From Nocardia cyriacigeorgica (lineage in GTDB: Bacteria; Actinomycetota; Actinomycetes; Mycobacteriales; Mycobacteriaceae): 64,000 bases of DNA. Each line of letters starts with the position of its first letter. Position 1 is the first letter of the stretch. Made by a program: the position numbers and the translations under genes. Below, in pieces: positions 19,255 through 27,868 of the stretch. The stretch is taken from the NCBI RefSeq assembly GCF_010868145.1, contig NZ_JAAGUY010000004.1:1-64000 (forward strand), read 5' to 3'. Below the pieces are notes generated by a model. It searched no databases. It was given only the letters and a program-made list of their open reading frames with translations, and was not told the origin of the DNA.

Positions 19255-19920
19255 ATGCGAATCGGAATCATCGGCGCCGGGCAGATGGCGCAGGCACTCG
19301 GCGGAGGTTGGGCCGCGGCCGGGCACGACGTCCTCATCGGAGCAAGAGACCGGGCAGCGGCAGCCGCGGCAGCACATCGCATCGGCCACGGCGCGGACAG
19401 CGGCGATATCCGCGACGCGGCCGGATTCGGCGAGGTAGTGCTGCTCGCCGTCCCGGTCGGCGCACTCGACGACATCCTCTCGGCGGCCGCCGACGAGATG
19501 GTCGGCCGCGCCGTCATCGACTGCACCAATGCCTTCGCCCCGGACACCGCGGCCCCCGAGGGTGTCACCGCTTTCATCCTCTCCGAGGACGCAGTCGCGG
19601 AGCGGATCGCCGCGGCCGCACCGGGCGCGCAGGTGGTGAAGGCGTTCAATGTGTGCGCCGCCGAGGTATTCGCGAGCCCGACAAGGGTTTTCGAGAATCG
19701 GCCGCTAGCCGTGCCGATCTGCGGTGACGATCCGGCCGCCCTGCAACTGGTCAGTGGGCTGGTGGAGGACCTGCGGCTGGTCCCGGCGCTCGCAGGCCGC
19801 CTGCACCGCGCCCGCTACCTGGAAGCTACTTCGGTGTTCACTGTCGGGATGTGGTTCGCCGGGTATGACGTGCGTGCCGTGTTCCCGCCTGTCGAAGCTG
19901 CGTTCGCGGTGACCGACTGA
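19255..19920 (+). CDS. NADP-binding F420-reductase-like oxidoreductase
   Basis: A 221-residue Rossmann protein of the NADPH-dependent F420 reductase/NADP oxidoreductase family. It has MRIGIIGAGQMAQALGGGWA at the N-terminus, IGARDR after beta-2, LLAVPVGALDDIL, and VVKAFNVCAAEVF, the equivalent of the conserved KAFNT motif. It is shorter at the C-terminus than some members. The ATG follows AAAGGGAATCGGC. It may use NADP(H) to reduce F420 or a small carbonyl; this cannot be settled here. Control by the divergent HxlR gene is likely. Confidence 0.78.
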   Translation: MRIGIIGAGQMAQALGGGWAAAGHDVLIGARDRAAAAAAAHRIGHGADSGDIRDAAGFGEVVLLAVPVGALDDILSAAADEMVGRAVIDCTNAFAPDTAAPEGVTAFILSEDAVAERIAAAAPGAQVVKAFNVCAAEVFASPTRVFENRPLAVPICGDDPAALQLVSGLVEDLRLVPALAGRLHRARYLEATSVFTVGMWFAGYDVRAVFPPVEAAFAVTD

Positions 19921-20033
19921 TGCCCCCGGGGTGCGGGCGGACGTGTCAGCGATAGGCCCTGGCACCGCCGGGCTGAACGAGGCGATGCGCGCAACCCCCC
20001 GTGGCCCGGGGTTCACCGCGTGAAACGAGCAAC

Positions 20034-20067
20034 GGGGCCGCGCGAGTGCGAACACTCACGCGACCCC
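20034..20067. terminator. Bidirectional hairpin between convergent genes
   Basis: Two 15-nt arms (20034-20048, 20053-20067) pair with only G-U deviations around a CGAA loop. It sits between the reductase stop (19920) and the CocE stop (20149). There is no T-run on either side. Confidence 0.7.
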
Positions 20068-20148
20068 GCTGGGCCGCAGGCCTGTCGGCGCGGCGATTCC
20101 CCTCCGATGATCGCCGCGCCCGATTCGGGTTCGGTCGACGGGCGGGCA

Positions 20149-22200
20149 CTACCAGCCGGTGTTGCCCCGCACCGGGATGTTGACGAAACTCGGCCGCTGC
20201 GGATCCAGCTGGACGTGCTGGGGCTTCAGCCCCGTGTCGACCAGCATCGGCAGGACCGGAAGGCCCTTCGGGAAGTTGCCCGCATAGACGTCAACGCGCA
20301 GGCGGTGGCCGGGCTTCAGCAGGGCTTCGGTCGCCGGGAGGCCGATATCGAGGGTGGTGGCCTCGCCGGGGACGGTAGGCTCGCGCTTCTCGATCGAGGT
20401 GAACGGGCGCGGATCGGTGTAGTCGCCGTTGGCCGAGCGAGTGCTGTTGGCCTGGTCGACCTCGCGCAGCGAGGCCATCAGCTGCCCGGACGACAGCACG
20501 GTGGACTGGCCGTCGGGCGCCACATCGTTCACGGTCACCACCCAGTAGCCGTCGGCCGCGTCCTGAACGGTGTTGAGCCGCACTGCGATCGGACCGGAGA
20601 TGGTGGTCGCCTCCGCGACCGGCGCACTGGTGAAGGTCAACCCGTTGAGCTCTTGGATGCGGGAGTCCTTCGCGCAACCGTCGATCACGGACAGCACGCC
20701 CGCACTCCCCTGCGCGGCGTCGTTGGAGCACAGGCTGGTCAGCCCGGGCGCCACCGACAGGCGGGCGGTGTCGCCGTTGGCGGCGGCGGTCAACGAACCG
20801 TCGTGCACGCTCTGCGCGGTTCCGCTCGGAGCGGCCGACAGATACATCCGCCGGTGGTCGGCGCGCTGATCGGCCGGAGCCGAGGCGCCGAAGCCTTCGC
20901 GGGTCACCCAGCCGCCGCCCTGCTGACGCAGCGTCACCGGACCGTAGCTGTCGATGCCGTTGTCGATGCCCTTGAGCCACTTGTCGAACCATGCGCGCTG
21001 CAGTACATCCAGGCGCGGCGGCAGTCCGGGCTTGCCGTACTCGTTACCGGAATTCAGGTGATAGGTGTTGCCCATCAACAGCTGCTTCTGGCCGGGCGGC
21101 AGCGAGATCTTGTTGTAGATCTTGGATTCGGAATAGGTGAACAGGTCGTGCCACCCACCGACCACGAAGGTCGGGGTCGTGATCTTCGCCGGATCACCGA
21201 GCCACGCCTGCCGTTCCGGGCTGGTGTGGTCGAGCATGCCGTGCAGGCGCGGGTCGATGTCGTCGATGTTCACCTTGGTGTAGGCGTTCAGGAAGACGTC
21301 GAGGTAGGTGAAGGGCGACGCCATCCGGTCTGCCAGCCACTTCTGGTCGAAGTTGCCGAGGGCGAGTGAGGACACATCGGGCACCCATTTGAGGCCGTTG
21401 ATGGCGGTCAGCCACAGCGGGATGAAGTTGAAGCCGAATCCGCCGCCCGGCATGAGGACGTCGTTGGCCAGGTCGCTGCCGGGCACGACCGGGAAGATCG
21501 CCTTCAGTGCGGCGGGCTGCTTCTCGGCGGCCTGCACTTGGTTGATGCCGGAGTAGGAGATGCCGTTCATGCCGATCTTGCCGGTCGACCACGGCTGGCG
21601 GGAGGCCCAGTCGATCACCTCGACGGTGTCGCGCTGTTCCCGATCGCGCAGCATGTCCCAGACACCCTGGGAGAACCCGGTTCCCCGGACATCCACCACC
21701 ACCTGCGAGTAGCCACTCTTGACGAGCTGGCGGTCGACGGCGAAATTGCGCAGCTCACCACCGGCGAAGGCCTTGGTCAGGTCGGTGACGCCGGACAGCG
21801 GCGTACCGCTGAGGTCGATATCGCGCAGCAGTTGCAGCAGGGCGTCCGACAGGCCGGGAATCGAACCCGCATGATCGGCCAGATTCGACACCAACTTGGT
21901 GTAGGGCGTCATGTTGACGATGGTCGGGGTTTTCGTGTCAACGGGCCGCCCGGACTCGTCGGCGGGCCGATAGACGTTGCCCTTGAGCACCGTCCCGTCG
22001 TCCATCGTGATGGGCACGTCCCATTCGATGTGGATCTTGGGGTACTGCTGGGGGCCGTCGTGGTTCGCCGCCCAGCTCGCACCCGCCGCACCACCGTCCG
22101 GGCCTGCCGCTACCGGTGCCGCGAATGCGCTCTGTCCCAGTAGGGGAAACAGCAGCACCGCCGACACCATCATCACAACGGCCCGTAAGACGTACTTCAT
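20149..22200 (-). CDS. Secreted CocE/NonD-family hydrolase
   Basis: A 683-residue exported alpha/beta hydrolase of the X-Pro dipeptidyl-peptidase/cocaine-esterase type. A signal peptide with a hydrophobic core (VVMMVSAVLLFPLLG) ends at QSAFA. The DVRGTGFSQG block (about 170-179) precedes the nucleophile motif GISYSG with Ser215. The second half has the jelly-roll domain with PGHRLRVDVYAGNFP near the end. Substrate is unknown: peptide, ester or amide. It stands alone on the minus strand, and this gene is absent from the equivalent mycobacterial order. Confidence 0.87.
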   Translation of the reverse strand: MKYVLRAVVMMVSAVLLFPLLGQSAFAAPVAAGPDGGAAGASWAANHDGPQQYPKIHIEWDVPITMDDGTVLKGNVYRPADESGRPVDTKTPTIVNMTPYTKLVSNLADHAGSIPGLSDALLQLLRDIDLSGTPLSGVTDLTKAFAGGELRNFAVDRQLVKSGYSQVVVDVRGTGFSQGVWDMLRDREQRDTVEVIDWASRQPWSTGKIGMNGISYSGINQVQAAEKQPAALKAIFPVVPGSDLANDVLMPGGGFGFNFIPLWLTAINGLKWVPDVSSLALGNFDQKWLADRMASPFTYLDVFLNAYTKVNIDDIDPRLHGMLDHTSPERQAWLGDPAKITTPTFVVGGWHDLFTYSESKIYNKISLPPGQKQLLMGNTYHLNSGNEYGKPGLPPRLDVLQRAWFDKWLKGIDNGIDSYGPVTLRQQGGGWVTREGFGASAPADQRADHRRMYLSAAPSGTAQSVHDGSLTAAANGDTARLSVAPGLTSLCSNDAAQGSAGVLSVIDGCAKDSRIQELNGLTFTSAPVAEATTISGPIAVRLNTVQDAADGYWVVTVNDVAPDGQSTVLSSGQLMASLREVDQANSTRSANGDYTDPRPFTSIEKREPTVPGEATTLDIGLPATEALLKPGHRLRVDVYAGNFPKGLPVLPMLVDTGLKPQHVQLDPQRPSFVNIPVRGNTGW

Positions 22201-22385
22201 CGGACGTGACCCACCTCTCGCACTGGTCAGACGCTGAGCAGCCTACACACCACTTACCGGGGAGTAATAATCGTCAGTCACTTAATGTGCTCACGGCTGG
22301 TCACGCGGCGGATTCGCGGGGCCGCCCGCGCCGAAGAACACTGACCGACCCAGACGGAAGGGTGCGGGCATCGGGCCGAAACGCT

Positions 22386-22420
22386 AGCGCGCCGCGCCCC
22401 TGAACGGGACGCGGCGCGCT
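22386..22420 (-). terminator. GC-rich hairpin after gpmA
   Basis: Perfect 11-bp arms (22386-22396 and 22410-22420) with a partly paired interior lie 24 nt past the gpmA stop. There is no T-run. Nothing else was recognised in the rest of the 22201-22443 gap apart from the presumed CocE promoter. Confidence 0.65.
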
Positions 22421-22443
22421 GATCGAAAGGTAGTGCCCGGGCT

Positions 22444-23181
22444 CTATTTCCCACCCTGGCTCGCCACGGCGGCCGCGCCGGCAGCGGCAGCCTCCGGGTC
22501 GAGGTACTCGCGCGGACGCACCGGACGAAGGTCGTCGTCGAGTTCGTAGCGCAGCGGGATGCCGGTGGGGATGTTGAGGCCGGCGATGTCGTCGTCGGAA
22601 ATCTGGTCAAGGTGCTTGACCAGGGCGCGCAGCGAGTTGCCGTGCGCGGCGACCAGCACGGTCTTGCCCGAAAGCAATTCCTTGGAGATGGTCGACTCCC
22701 AGTACGGGACCATCCGGTTCACCACATCGAGCAGGCATTCGGTCTGCGGAACATCGATACCGGCGTAGCGGGGGTCGCCGGTCTGGCTGTACTCGTTGTC
22801 GGCTTCGATCGGCGGCGGCGGGGTGTCATAGCTGCGACGCCACAGCATGAACTGGTCATCGCCGTACTTGTCGCGGATCTGCGCCTTGTTCTTGCCCTGT
22901 AGCTCGCCGTAATGCCGCTCGTTGAGACGCCAGTCGCGCACGACCGGGATCCAGTGGCGGTCGGCGGCGTCGAGCGCGATATTGGCGGTGCTGATCGCGC
23001 GACGCAGCAGCGAGGTGTAGACGATGTCGGGCGCGATGCCGTGCTCGGCGAGCAGCTCGCCGGCCCGCTTGCCCTCGGCGATGCCCTTGTCCGTCAGATG
23101 GACATCCACCCAGCCGGTGAACAGATTAAGGGCATTCCATTCGCTCTCGCCGTGGCGCAGCAACACGAGGGTGTACGTCAT
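22444..23181 (-). CDS. gpmA: 2,3-bisphosphoglycerate-dependent phosphoglycerate mutase
   Basis: Glycolytic enzyme interconverting 3- and 2-phosphoglycerate (about 245 residues). The phospho-acceptor His10 lies in [10 protein letters not shown], followed by [14 protein letters not shown]. Further blocks are [17 protein letters not shown] and [14 protein letters not shown], the second catalytic histidine. The start at 23181 has AGGA 8 nt upstream; an in-frame ATG three codons earlier is possible. It is the equivalent of Rv0489, which in mycobacteria sits next to senX3; here it is displaced by about 4 kb of inserted genes. Confidence 0.95.
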   Translation of the reverse strand: MTYTLVLLRHGESEWNALNLFTGWVDVHLTDKGIAEGKRAGELLAEHGIAPDIVYTSLLRRAISTANIALDAADRHWIPVVRDWRLNERHYGELQGKNKAQIRDKYGDDQFMLWRRSYDTPPPPIEADNEYSQTGDPRYAGIDVPQTECLLDVVNRMVPYWESTISKELLSGKTVLVAAHGNSLRALVKHLDQISDDDIAGLNIPTGIPLRYELDDDLRPVRPREYLDPEAAAAGAAAVASQGGK

Positions 23182-23309
23182 GCGGGCCATCCTGCCATGG
23201 TCGGATCGACGCCGTGCGTGCACCTCGAGCGGCTGACCCGCCGGTCAGGGGGTTGGGTGGAGATACGTCGCGGCGAGGGTTCGCGGGGCAGGCGGCCGTT
23301 CGGCGGGGA

Positions 23310-23346
23310 CGGACCGGTTCAGCGCGCGGGCGGACCGGTCCAGCGC
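23310..23346. repeat. 16-bp direct repeat upstream of gpmA
   Basis: CGGACCGGTTCAGCGC (23310-23325) and CGGACCGGTCCAGCGC (23331-23346) differ at one position and repeat with a 21-nt period, two helical turns. They lie in the gap between the ROK gene and gpmA. Possibly a regulator pair site, possibly GC-rich drift. Confidence 0.35.
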
Positions 23347-23363
23347 AGGCCGGGCGGGCAGGT

Positions 23364-24260
23364 TCAGTCCGGCGCGGGCAGGTCGGCTGCGAGGATGGCG
23401 GCGCCGACCAAGGTCGCACCGTCGGCCAGCGCGGACAGCTCGACCCGCAGGTCTCGGATGAAATTCAAACCCGCGTGCCGGGTAATGGCCGCGCGCATCG
23501 GCGCCCACAGCGGTTCACCCGAATCGGCGAAACCGCCCCCGATGACGACGGTGTCGACGTCGAGCAGCGCCGCCGCGGAGCTGATGGCCTGACCGAGCGC
23601 CGTCCCGGCACGTTCCAGCGCGGCGCGCGCGATCGGATCGCCGGCAGCCGCCGCCTGCGCCAACTCGACCCCGTTATCCCCCACCCAGCCCTGTTCCCTC
23701 GCCCACCGAACCGACGACAATCCGCTGGCGACCGCTTCGACACAACCGACCCCACCGCAGGCGCAGGGCACCTCGCAGCCCGGCACCACGATGTGGCCGA
23801 TATGCCCGGTGTTGCCGGTCCGGCCCGAGGACACTCGTCCGTCGACCAGCAGCCCGCCGCCGATTCCCGATGACACCGTCATCGCCAGCGCGTTCCGCAC
23901 ACCACGCAACGCACCCGAATGTTGTTCGGCCAGTGCCAGACACGCACCGTCGATGGCGAATCGCACTGCGGCACCGGGAAACAGCTCGCCGACCGCAGCC
24001 ACGAGGGCGAACCCTTCGCGCCATTCGGGGATATTGAGCGGCCCCGCGATCCCGCCCGGCACATCCACCGGCCCCGCCGATCCGATCCCGACCGCCGTCA
24101 CCGGCTTCCCCTCGGCGACCTCGAGCAACAGCTGTCGGCAGGCCGGCCACACCCCAGCCGCCGGCACCGGAACCTTTCGCACCGCACGCACCCTGCCCGC
24201 GCTGTTGACGAGCCCCGCGGCGAACTTCGTCGCCCCGATATCGAGTGCCAGAACCGCCAC
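23364..24260 (-). CDS. ROK-family sugar kinase/glucokinase-like protein
   Basis: A 298-residue ROK protein without an N-terminal HTH, so an enzyme rather than a repressor. It shows the ATP-binding LALDIGATKFAAGL at the N-terminus, SGIGGGLLVDG near 131-141, and the zinc motif HIVVPGCEVPCACGGVGCVE with Cys166, Cys168 and Cys173. The catalytic aspartate is probably Asp104 in FAIDGACLALAE, where most ROK kinases have an Asn-Asp pair; this substitution may affect specificity. The GTG start follows GGGAGGCTCG. Expected activity is phosphorylation of glucose or N-acetyl-hexosamine. Confidence 0.83.
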   Translation of the reverse strand: MAVLALDIGATKFAAGLVNSAGRVRAVRKVPVPAAGVWPACRQLLLEVAEGKPVTAVGIGSAGPVDVPGGIAGPLNIPEWREGFALVAAVGELFPGAAVRFAIDGACLALAEQHSGALRGVRNALAMTVSSGIGGGLLVDGRVSSGRTGNTGHIGHIVVPGCEVPCACGGVGCVEAVASGLSSVRWAREQGWVGDNGVELAQAAAAGDPIARAALERAGTALGQAISSAAALLDVDTVVIGGGFADSGEPLWAPMRAAITRHAGLNFIRDLRVELSALADGATLVGAAILAADLPAPD

Positions 24261-24409
24261 CGAGCCTCCCTGATCGTCGTCGCTCGGGAACGATTGTCGC
24301 CCAATGAGCCGCGGTCGGCCGGCGCCACGACCTCGAGCGGCAGTGCTTGCCGCGCCCGGGTCTGTCCGCCGATCTCGAAAATCACTGGTGCTCGGTCATC
24401 GGCCGACGC

Positions 24410-24757
24410 ATGCTCAGGAACGTGACCGACGACGACCCGCAGATAGTGACCATCTTCCGTTCGCGCCTGCGCCCCGACGCCGAAGCCAACGGCTACTCCG
24501 CGATGGCGGACCGCATGGAAGAACGCGCCAGGACCATGCCCGGTTTCCTCGACATCAAATCCTTCACCGCCACCGACGGCGAGCGCGTCTCCATCGTCGT
24601 CTTCGACAACCGCGCCCACCACGACGCCTGGCGTGCGGACCCCGAACATCGTCGCGCCCAGCATCTCGGCCGCACCGATTTCTACAGCGAATACTCCATC
24701 ACCGTCAGCGAACAGTGCCGTCACCACAGCTTCCGGCACATACCGGAACAGGCCTAG
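24410..24757 (+). CDS. Antibiotic-biosynthesis-monooxygenase (ABM) fold protein
   Basis: A 115-residue dimeric alpha+beta-barrel protein. It has IVTIFRSRLRPDAEANGYSAMA at the first strand and helix, then MPGFLDIKSFTATDGERVSIVVFDNRAHHDAWR, the usual ABM pattern ending in a conserved Trp. Relatives include quinol monooxygenases, haem-degrading enzymes and polyketide-modifying monooxygenases, so function is open. A GTG at 24422 (VTDDDPQ) is an alternative start. Confidence 0.72.
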   Translation: MLRNVTDDDPQIVTIFRSRLRPDAEANGYSAMADRMEERARTMPGFLDIKSFTATDGERVSIVVFDNRAHHDAWRADPEHRRAQHLGRTDFYSEYSITVSEQCRHHSFRHIPEQA

Positions 24758-24801
24758 GAGTCGCACCCAGCGCGGGTGATTCGGTGGCAGCGGACGCTGA
24801 C

Positions 24802-24831
24802 CCGGCGGGCCGCTCGCCCGCGACCCGCCGG
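24802..24831. terminator. Hairpin between convergent ABM genes
   Basis: CCGGCGGG (24802-24809) pairs with CCCGCCGG (24824-24831) across a 14-nt loop between the stops at 24757 and 24865. It is GC-rich without a T-run, so support is modest. Confidence 0.35.
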
Positions 24832-24864
24832 TTCACCTGCGCTTCACCGAACTCGCAGAACCCC

Positions 24865-25485
24865 TTACGCCATTTCCGGCACCCGCAGATGCGCCAACGC
24901 CAGTTCGAACTCACGAACGTCGAGTGCCTCGACACCGGCCTCCCGAGCGGCGTCGACCCGCAGGGAAGCCGACTGCTCACGGCCGCGCCGCATGGCCTCG
25001 GCGTTGTCGTAAGTGGTGCAGGAGACGGCTCGGCCGGACTTGCGGTTGATCATCAGGCTCGCGCTGCAGAACCCGTCGAGTTCCTCCATCGCGGGCAGTG
25101 TGCTGGCCTTGTAGACCTCGACGGCCGCATCGACGCGGCTCGGATCGGTCTTGACCCAGGTTGCCCTCACACAGGCACCTTCGCGGGACAGATGGGCCCG
25201 GTGCAGACCGGCGATCTCCCATTCTTCTACGTGCGCGCTCCCGCCGAACAAGGCGATCGCGCGTTCGCGAATCGGACCGACCCGCTCCATGCTGTCGCGC
25301 ATGGCCGCTTCCGATTCCCAGGAACTCGTGGCGATGCACCGGCCGTTGGTCCGGTCCACCATCAGCGACAATCCGACACACCCTGGTATTTCGTGGAGTT
25401 CAGGCAGCACGACATCACGCATATGCGCGATCCCGGCGTCGATAGCGGAGGGTTGCGCCTGAATCGTGGTAGATCGCGCGAACAC
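24865..25485 (-). CDS. Tandem ABM-like dimeric alpha+beta-barrel protein
   Basis: A 206-residue protein built of two similar halves, each an ABM/EthD-like ferredoxin fold. Half one has [31 protein letters not shown]; half two has [31 protein letters not shown]. Both share the pattern strand, Asp-Arg/Asn-Arg-Lys-x-Gly turn, then CIATSSW/AVSCTTY. Duplication within one chain makes a pseudo-dimer. Function is unknown; stress or aromatic-polyketide oxygenase relatives exist. It is convergent with the single-domain ABM gene. Confidence 0.65.
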   Translation of the reverse strand: MFARSTTIQAQPSAIDAGIAHMRDVVLPELHEIPGCVGLSLMVDRTNGRCIATSSWESEAAMRDSMERVGPIRERAIALFGGSAHVEEWEIAGLHRAHLSREGACVRATWVKTDPSRVDAAVEVYKASTLPAMEELDGFCSASLMINRKSGRAVSCTTYDNAEAMRRGREQSASLRVDAAREAGVEALDVREFELALAHLRVPEMA

Positions 25486-25609
25486 GACCCACCCCCTCTC
25501 TGCTCAGGGCAGCGCCCGGCGGCGCCACCGGTGCCCTTCACGATGCTCCCTCGTGGTCGCGGAGGCAAGGGGCGAAGCTGATCTTCCGGTGACGCCGAAA
25601 ACCGGCAGG

Positions 25610-26365
25610 CTAGCTGTTCGCGGGATAGTGCTGGTCGAGCCACTGCTCGAAGGTCGGGCCCGCGATGATCGCGCCGGGACACGGCAGCAGGGCACCCGCG
25701 GCCTGCGGGTCCCGGTTCGGATCCTCGTTGTCGGTTATCTCCTGCACCCTGGCCGGGGCACCGCGACGGGCGGCGAGGCGCGCCGTGGCCGCGGCCAGGT
25801 TCAGTTCTTCCGGGCCGGCGATCTCGGTCATCTCGAGGGCAGAATCCGCCGTCGCCAGCTTCGCCAGTTCCTCGGCGACCGTGCGTGCGGCGACGAGCTG
25901 GGTGCGCGTCGCCGGGACGTAGGCGGTGTCACCGCGGGTCGTCCACTCCACCATCATCTCGGTGAACTCATGGAACTGCGCGGCCCGCAGAATCCGCACC
26001 GGCACCGGACCTTCCCGGTAGGCGCGCTCATGGGTGAGCTTGCCCGCGTAGTGGCCAGCGGTGAACGCATCGATGCCGATGATCGACACCAGCACGATCC
26101 GTTGTACGCCCGCCGGCGCCGCCCGCTGCACATTCCGGGCGATGGTACGGAAGAAGTCTTGTACCGCAGCGGTTTCCGTCGTCGACGCATTGGTCGCGTC
26201 CACCACCGCGTCCACCCCGGTAAGCGCCGATTCCAACCCGGCACCGGTGTAGGCGTCGACCCCTGCCGCCCGAGTCAGTTCGGCAACCTCATGCCCCTGA
26301 TTCTTCAGCACATCCACGACCTCACGGCCGATCCGTCCACTTGCCCCGAGCACCGCAACCCGCAT
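25610..26365 (-). CDS. NmrA-like NAD(P)H-binding protein (atypical SDR)
   Basis: A 251-residue Rossmann protein opening with MRVAVLGASGRIGREVVDVL. VDAVVDATNAS and a QRIVLVSIIGID stretch (the usual atypical-SDR serine strand) follow, then RILRAAQFHEF, as in NmrA/YwnB-type reductases. Two ATGs are adjacent; 26365 has AGGAGG at a 5-nt spacing. It probably reduces or epimerises a small metabolite, or senses NADP(H). The SnoaL-like and SDR genes lie upstream on the same strand. Confidence 0.78.
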   Translation of the reverse strand: MRVAVLGASGRIGREVVDVLKNQGHEVAELTRAAGVDAYTGAGLESALTGVDAVVDATNASTTETAAVQDFFRTIARNVQRAAPAGVQRIVLVSIIGIDAFTAGHYAGKLTHERAYREGPVPVRILRAAQFHEFTEMMVEWTTRGDTAYVPATRTQLVAARTVAEELAKLATADSALEMTEIAGPEELNLAAATARLAARRGAPARVQEITDNEDPNRDPQAAGALLPCPGAIIAGPTFEQWLDQHYPANS

Positions 26366-26459
26366 CATTACCTCCTCCATCCGATGTCCTTCACCGCATC
26401 GACGACGTAGGACAGGCGAGTGTGACAACGCTGCGTGCCGCGGCGGAGTTCGGCTCGGG

Positions 26460-26906
26460 TCAGGCGGCTGGGACCGGGGTGTTGTGACGGGTGGCGACCC
26501 ACCAGCGGTTGTTCTCCTTGACCAGGACATAGAGGGCGACCATCGCGGGGTCCTCGTCGATGAGGGTGCCGTCGGCGGTGGTTGCCCTCGCCGCCTTGTG
26601 CGCGATAGCGATATCGGGGCGGAGGAAGGTGATATCGGTGACTTCGTAGTGGACGTACTCGTTCTTCAGAAAGCCGGCGAGCCCGCGGCGGCCGGCGTCG
26701 AGCAGGGCGTCGCGGCCGGTGATCACCGTGCCGACCGCATTGCCCGCCGACGCGTTCGCGGTGAATCCGCTGATCATCAATTCGGCGTCGTTGGTGTTGT
26801 AGCCGGTCTCGACATCGGCGACCAGTTGTTCGATCGCGGCGATATCGGCGGTGTGGTCGACGGAGGTGTCTTCGACGACCGGTGGCTCGGATGTTGTTGC
26901 GCTCAT
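26460..26906 (-). CDS. SnoaL-like/NTF2-fold protein (SgcJ/EcaC type)
   Basis: A 148-residue cone-shaped NTF2-fold protein. It has the IAAIEQLVADVETGYNTNDAELM helix block, VGTVITGRDAL, and a C-terminal YVLVKENNRWWVATRHNTPV strand pair typical of the SgcJ/EcaC group. These bind small hydrophobic ligands; some are oxidoreductases or cyclases in polyketide pathways, many are uncharacterised. The start at 26906 places the first helix after a disordered acidic leader of about 22 residues. Confidence 0.75.
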   Translation of the reverse strand: MSATTSEPPVVEDTSVDHTADIAAIEQLVADVETGYNTNDAELMISGFTANASAGNAVGTVITGRDALLDAGRRGLAGFLKNEYVHYEVTDITFLRPDIAIAHKAARATTADGTLIDEDPAMVALYVLVKENNRWWVATRHNTPVPAA

Positions 26907-26962
26907 GATGAACAGCGTGATATCTGAACCATTCTTCAGGTCAAGCGCCACTCGTGCCGGTA

Positions 26963-27700
26963 TCAGGAGGTGCGGCGGGCGAAGCGGCCTGGGTCGGCCT
27001 GGTCGCGGGGTTTGACGATGATCTGGTCGAGATTGACGTGGGATGGGCGGGACGCGGTGAAGGCGACGATCTCGGCGATGTCCTGGGCGACCAGCGGGTC
27101 GATGCCCTCGTAGACCTTGGCGGCGCGCTCCTCGTCGCCTTCGAAGCGGACGAGGGAGAACTCGGTTTCCACTGCGCCGGGAGCGATTTCGGTGAGGCGG
27201 ACCGGTTTCCCGAGCAGCTCGCCGCGCAGCGTGCGGTGCAGGACGGCTTGGGCGTGCTTGGCCGTGGTGTAGCCGGAGCCGTTGTCGTAGGCGTGGAAGG
27301 CGGCAACGGAGGTGATGGTGACGATGAGTCCGTCGCCGGAGTCGATGAGCTTGGGCAGCAGCGCCTTGGTCACCCGCAGCGTGCCGAGGACATTGGTTTC
27401 CCACATCCAGCGCCAGTCGTCGAGATCGGCCTCGGCGACGGTCGCGAGGCCCTTCGCGCCGCCGGCATTGTTCACCAGCACGTCCACCCGCTCGATCGCG
27501 TCGGTGAACGCCTGTACCGAATCCTCGGAGGTGACATCGAGTTCGAGCGCGGTACCGCCGATCTCGTCGGCGAGCCGCTGCAGGCGGTCGAGCCTGCGGG
27601 CACCGACGTATACGTGGTAACCCTGCTGTGCCAGCTCCCGGGCGGTGGCCTCCCCGATTCCCGAGCTGGCTCCGGTGACGACGGCGGTGCGTTGGCTCAT
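26963..27700 (-). CDS. Short-chain dehydrogenase/reductase
   Basis: A classical SDR (245 residues): TGASSGIGEATA nucleotide-binding motif at about 9-20, VLVNNAGG near 74-81, catalytic Ser in ITSVAAFHAYD and YxxxK in GYTTAKHAQ near residues 149-153. The PG-like EIAPGAVETEF completes the set. It resembles serine/3-hydroxy acid dehydrogenases of the YdfG type, though the substrate is unproven. It is the most upstream of three minus-strand accessory genes (SDR, SnoaL-like, NmrA-like). Confidence 0.88.
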   Translation of the reverse strand: MSQRTAVVTGASSGIGEATARELAQQGYHVYVGARRLDRLQRLADEIGGTALELDVTSEDSVQAFTDAIERVDVLVNNAGGAKGLATVAEADLDDWRWMWETNVLGTLRVTKALLPKLIDSGDGLIVTITSVAAFHAYDNGSGYTTAKHAQAVLHRTLRGELLGKPVRLTEIAPGAVETEFSLVRFEGDEERAAKVYEGIDPLVAQDIAEIVAFTASRPSHVNLDQIIVKPRDQADPGRFARRTS

Positions 27701-27868
27701 GCTTCCACCTCGCTAGCGCTCGGCTCCAGCACGAGCAAACTCGGGGCTGTGGTGAATGTTCGCTCGCTGCGCTCGCTCATGCGCCAAGCCTAAAGGGATG
27801 GATTTCGCCGGCGACCGCCCCGGCCCGAGCCCGACCTGTCCACCGGGGGGAACGCTAGCCTGACGGGC

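Noticed and set aside
23364..24260. ROK-family transcriptional repressor
   Set aside because: There is no N-terminal helix-turn-helix; the protein starts directly at the ATP-binding strand.
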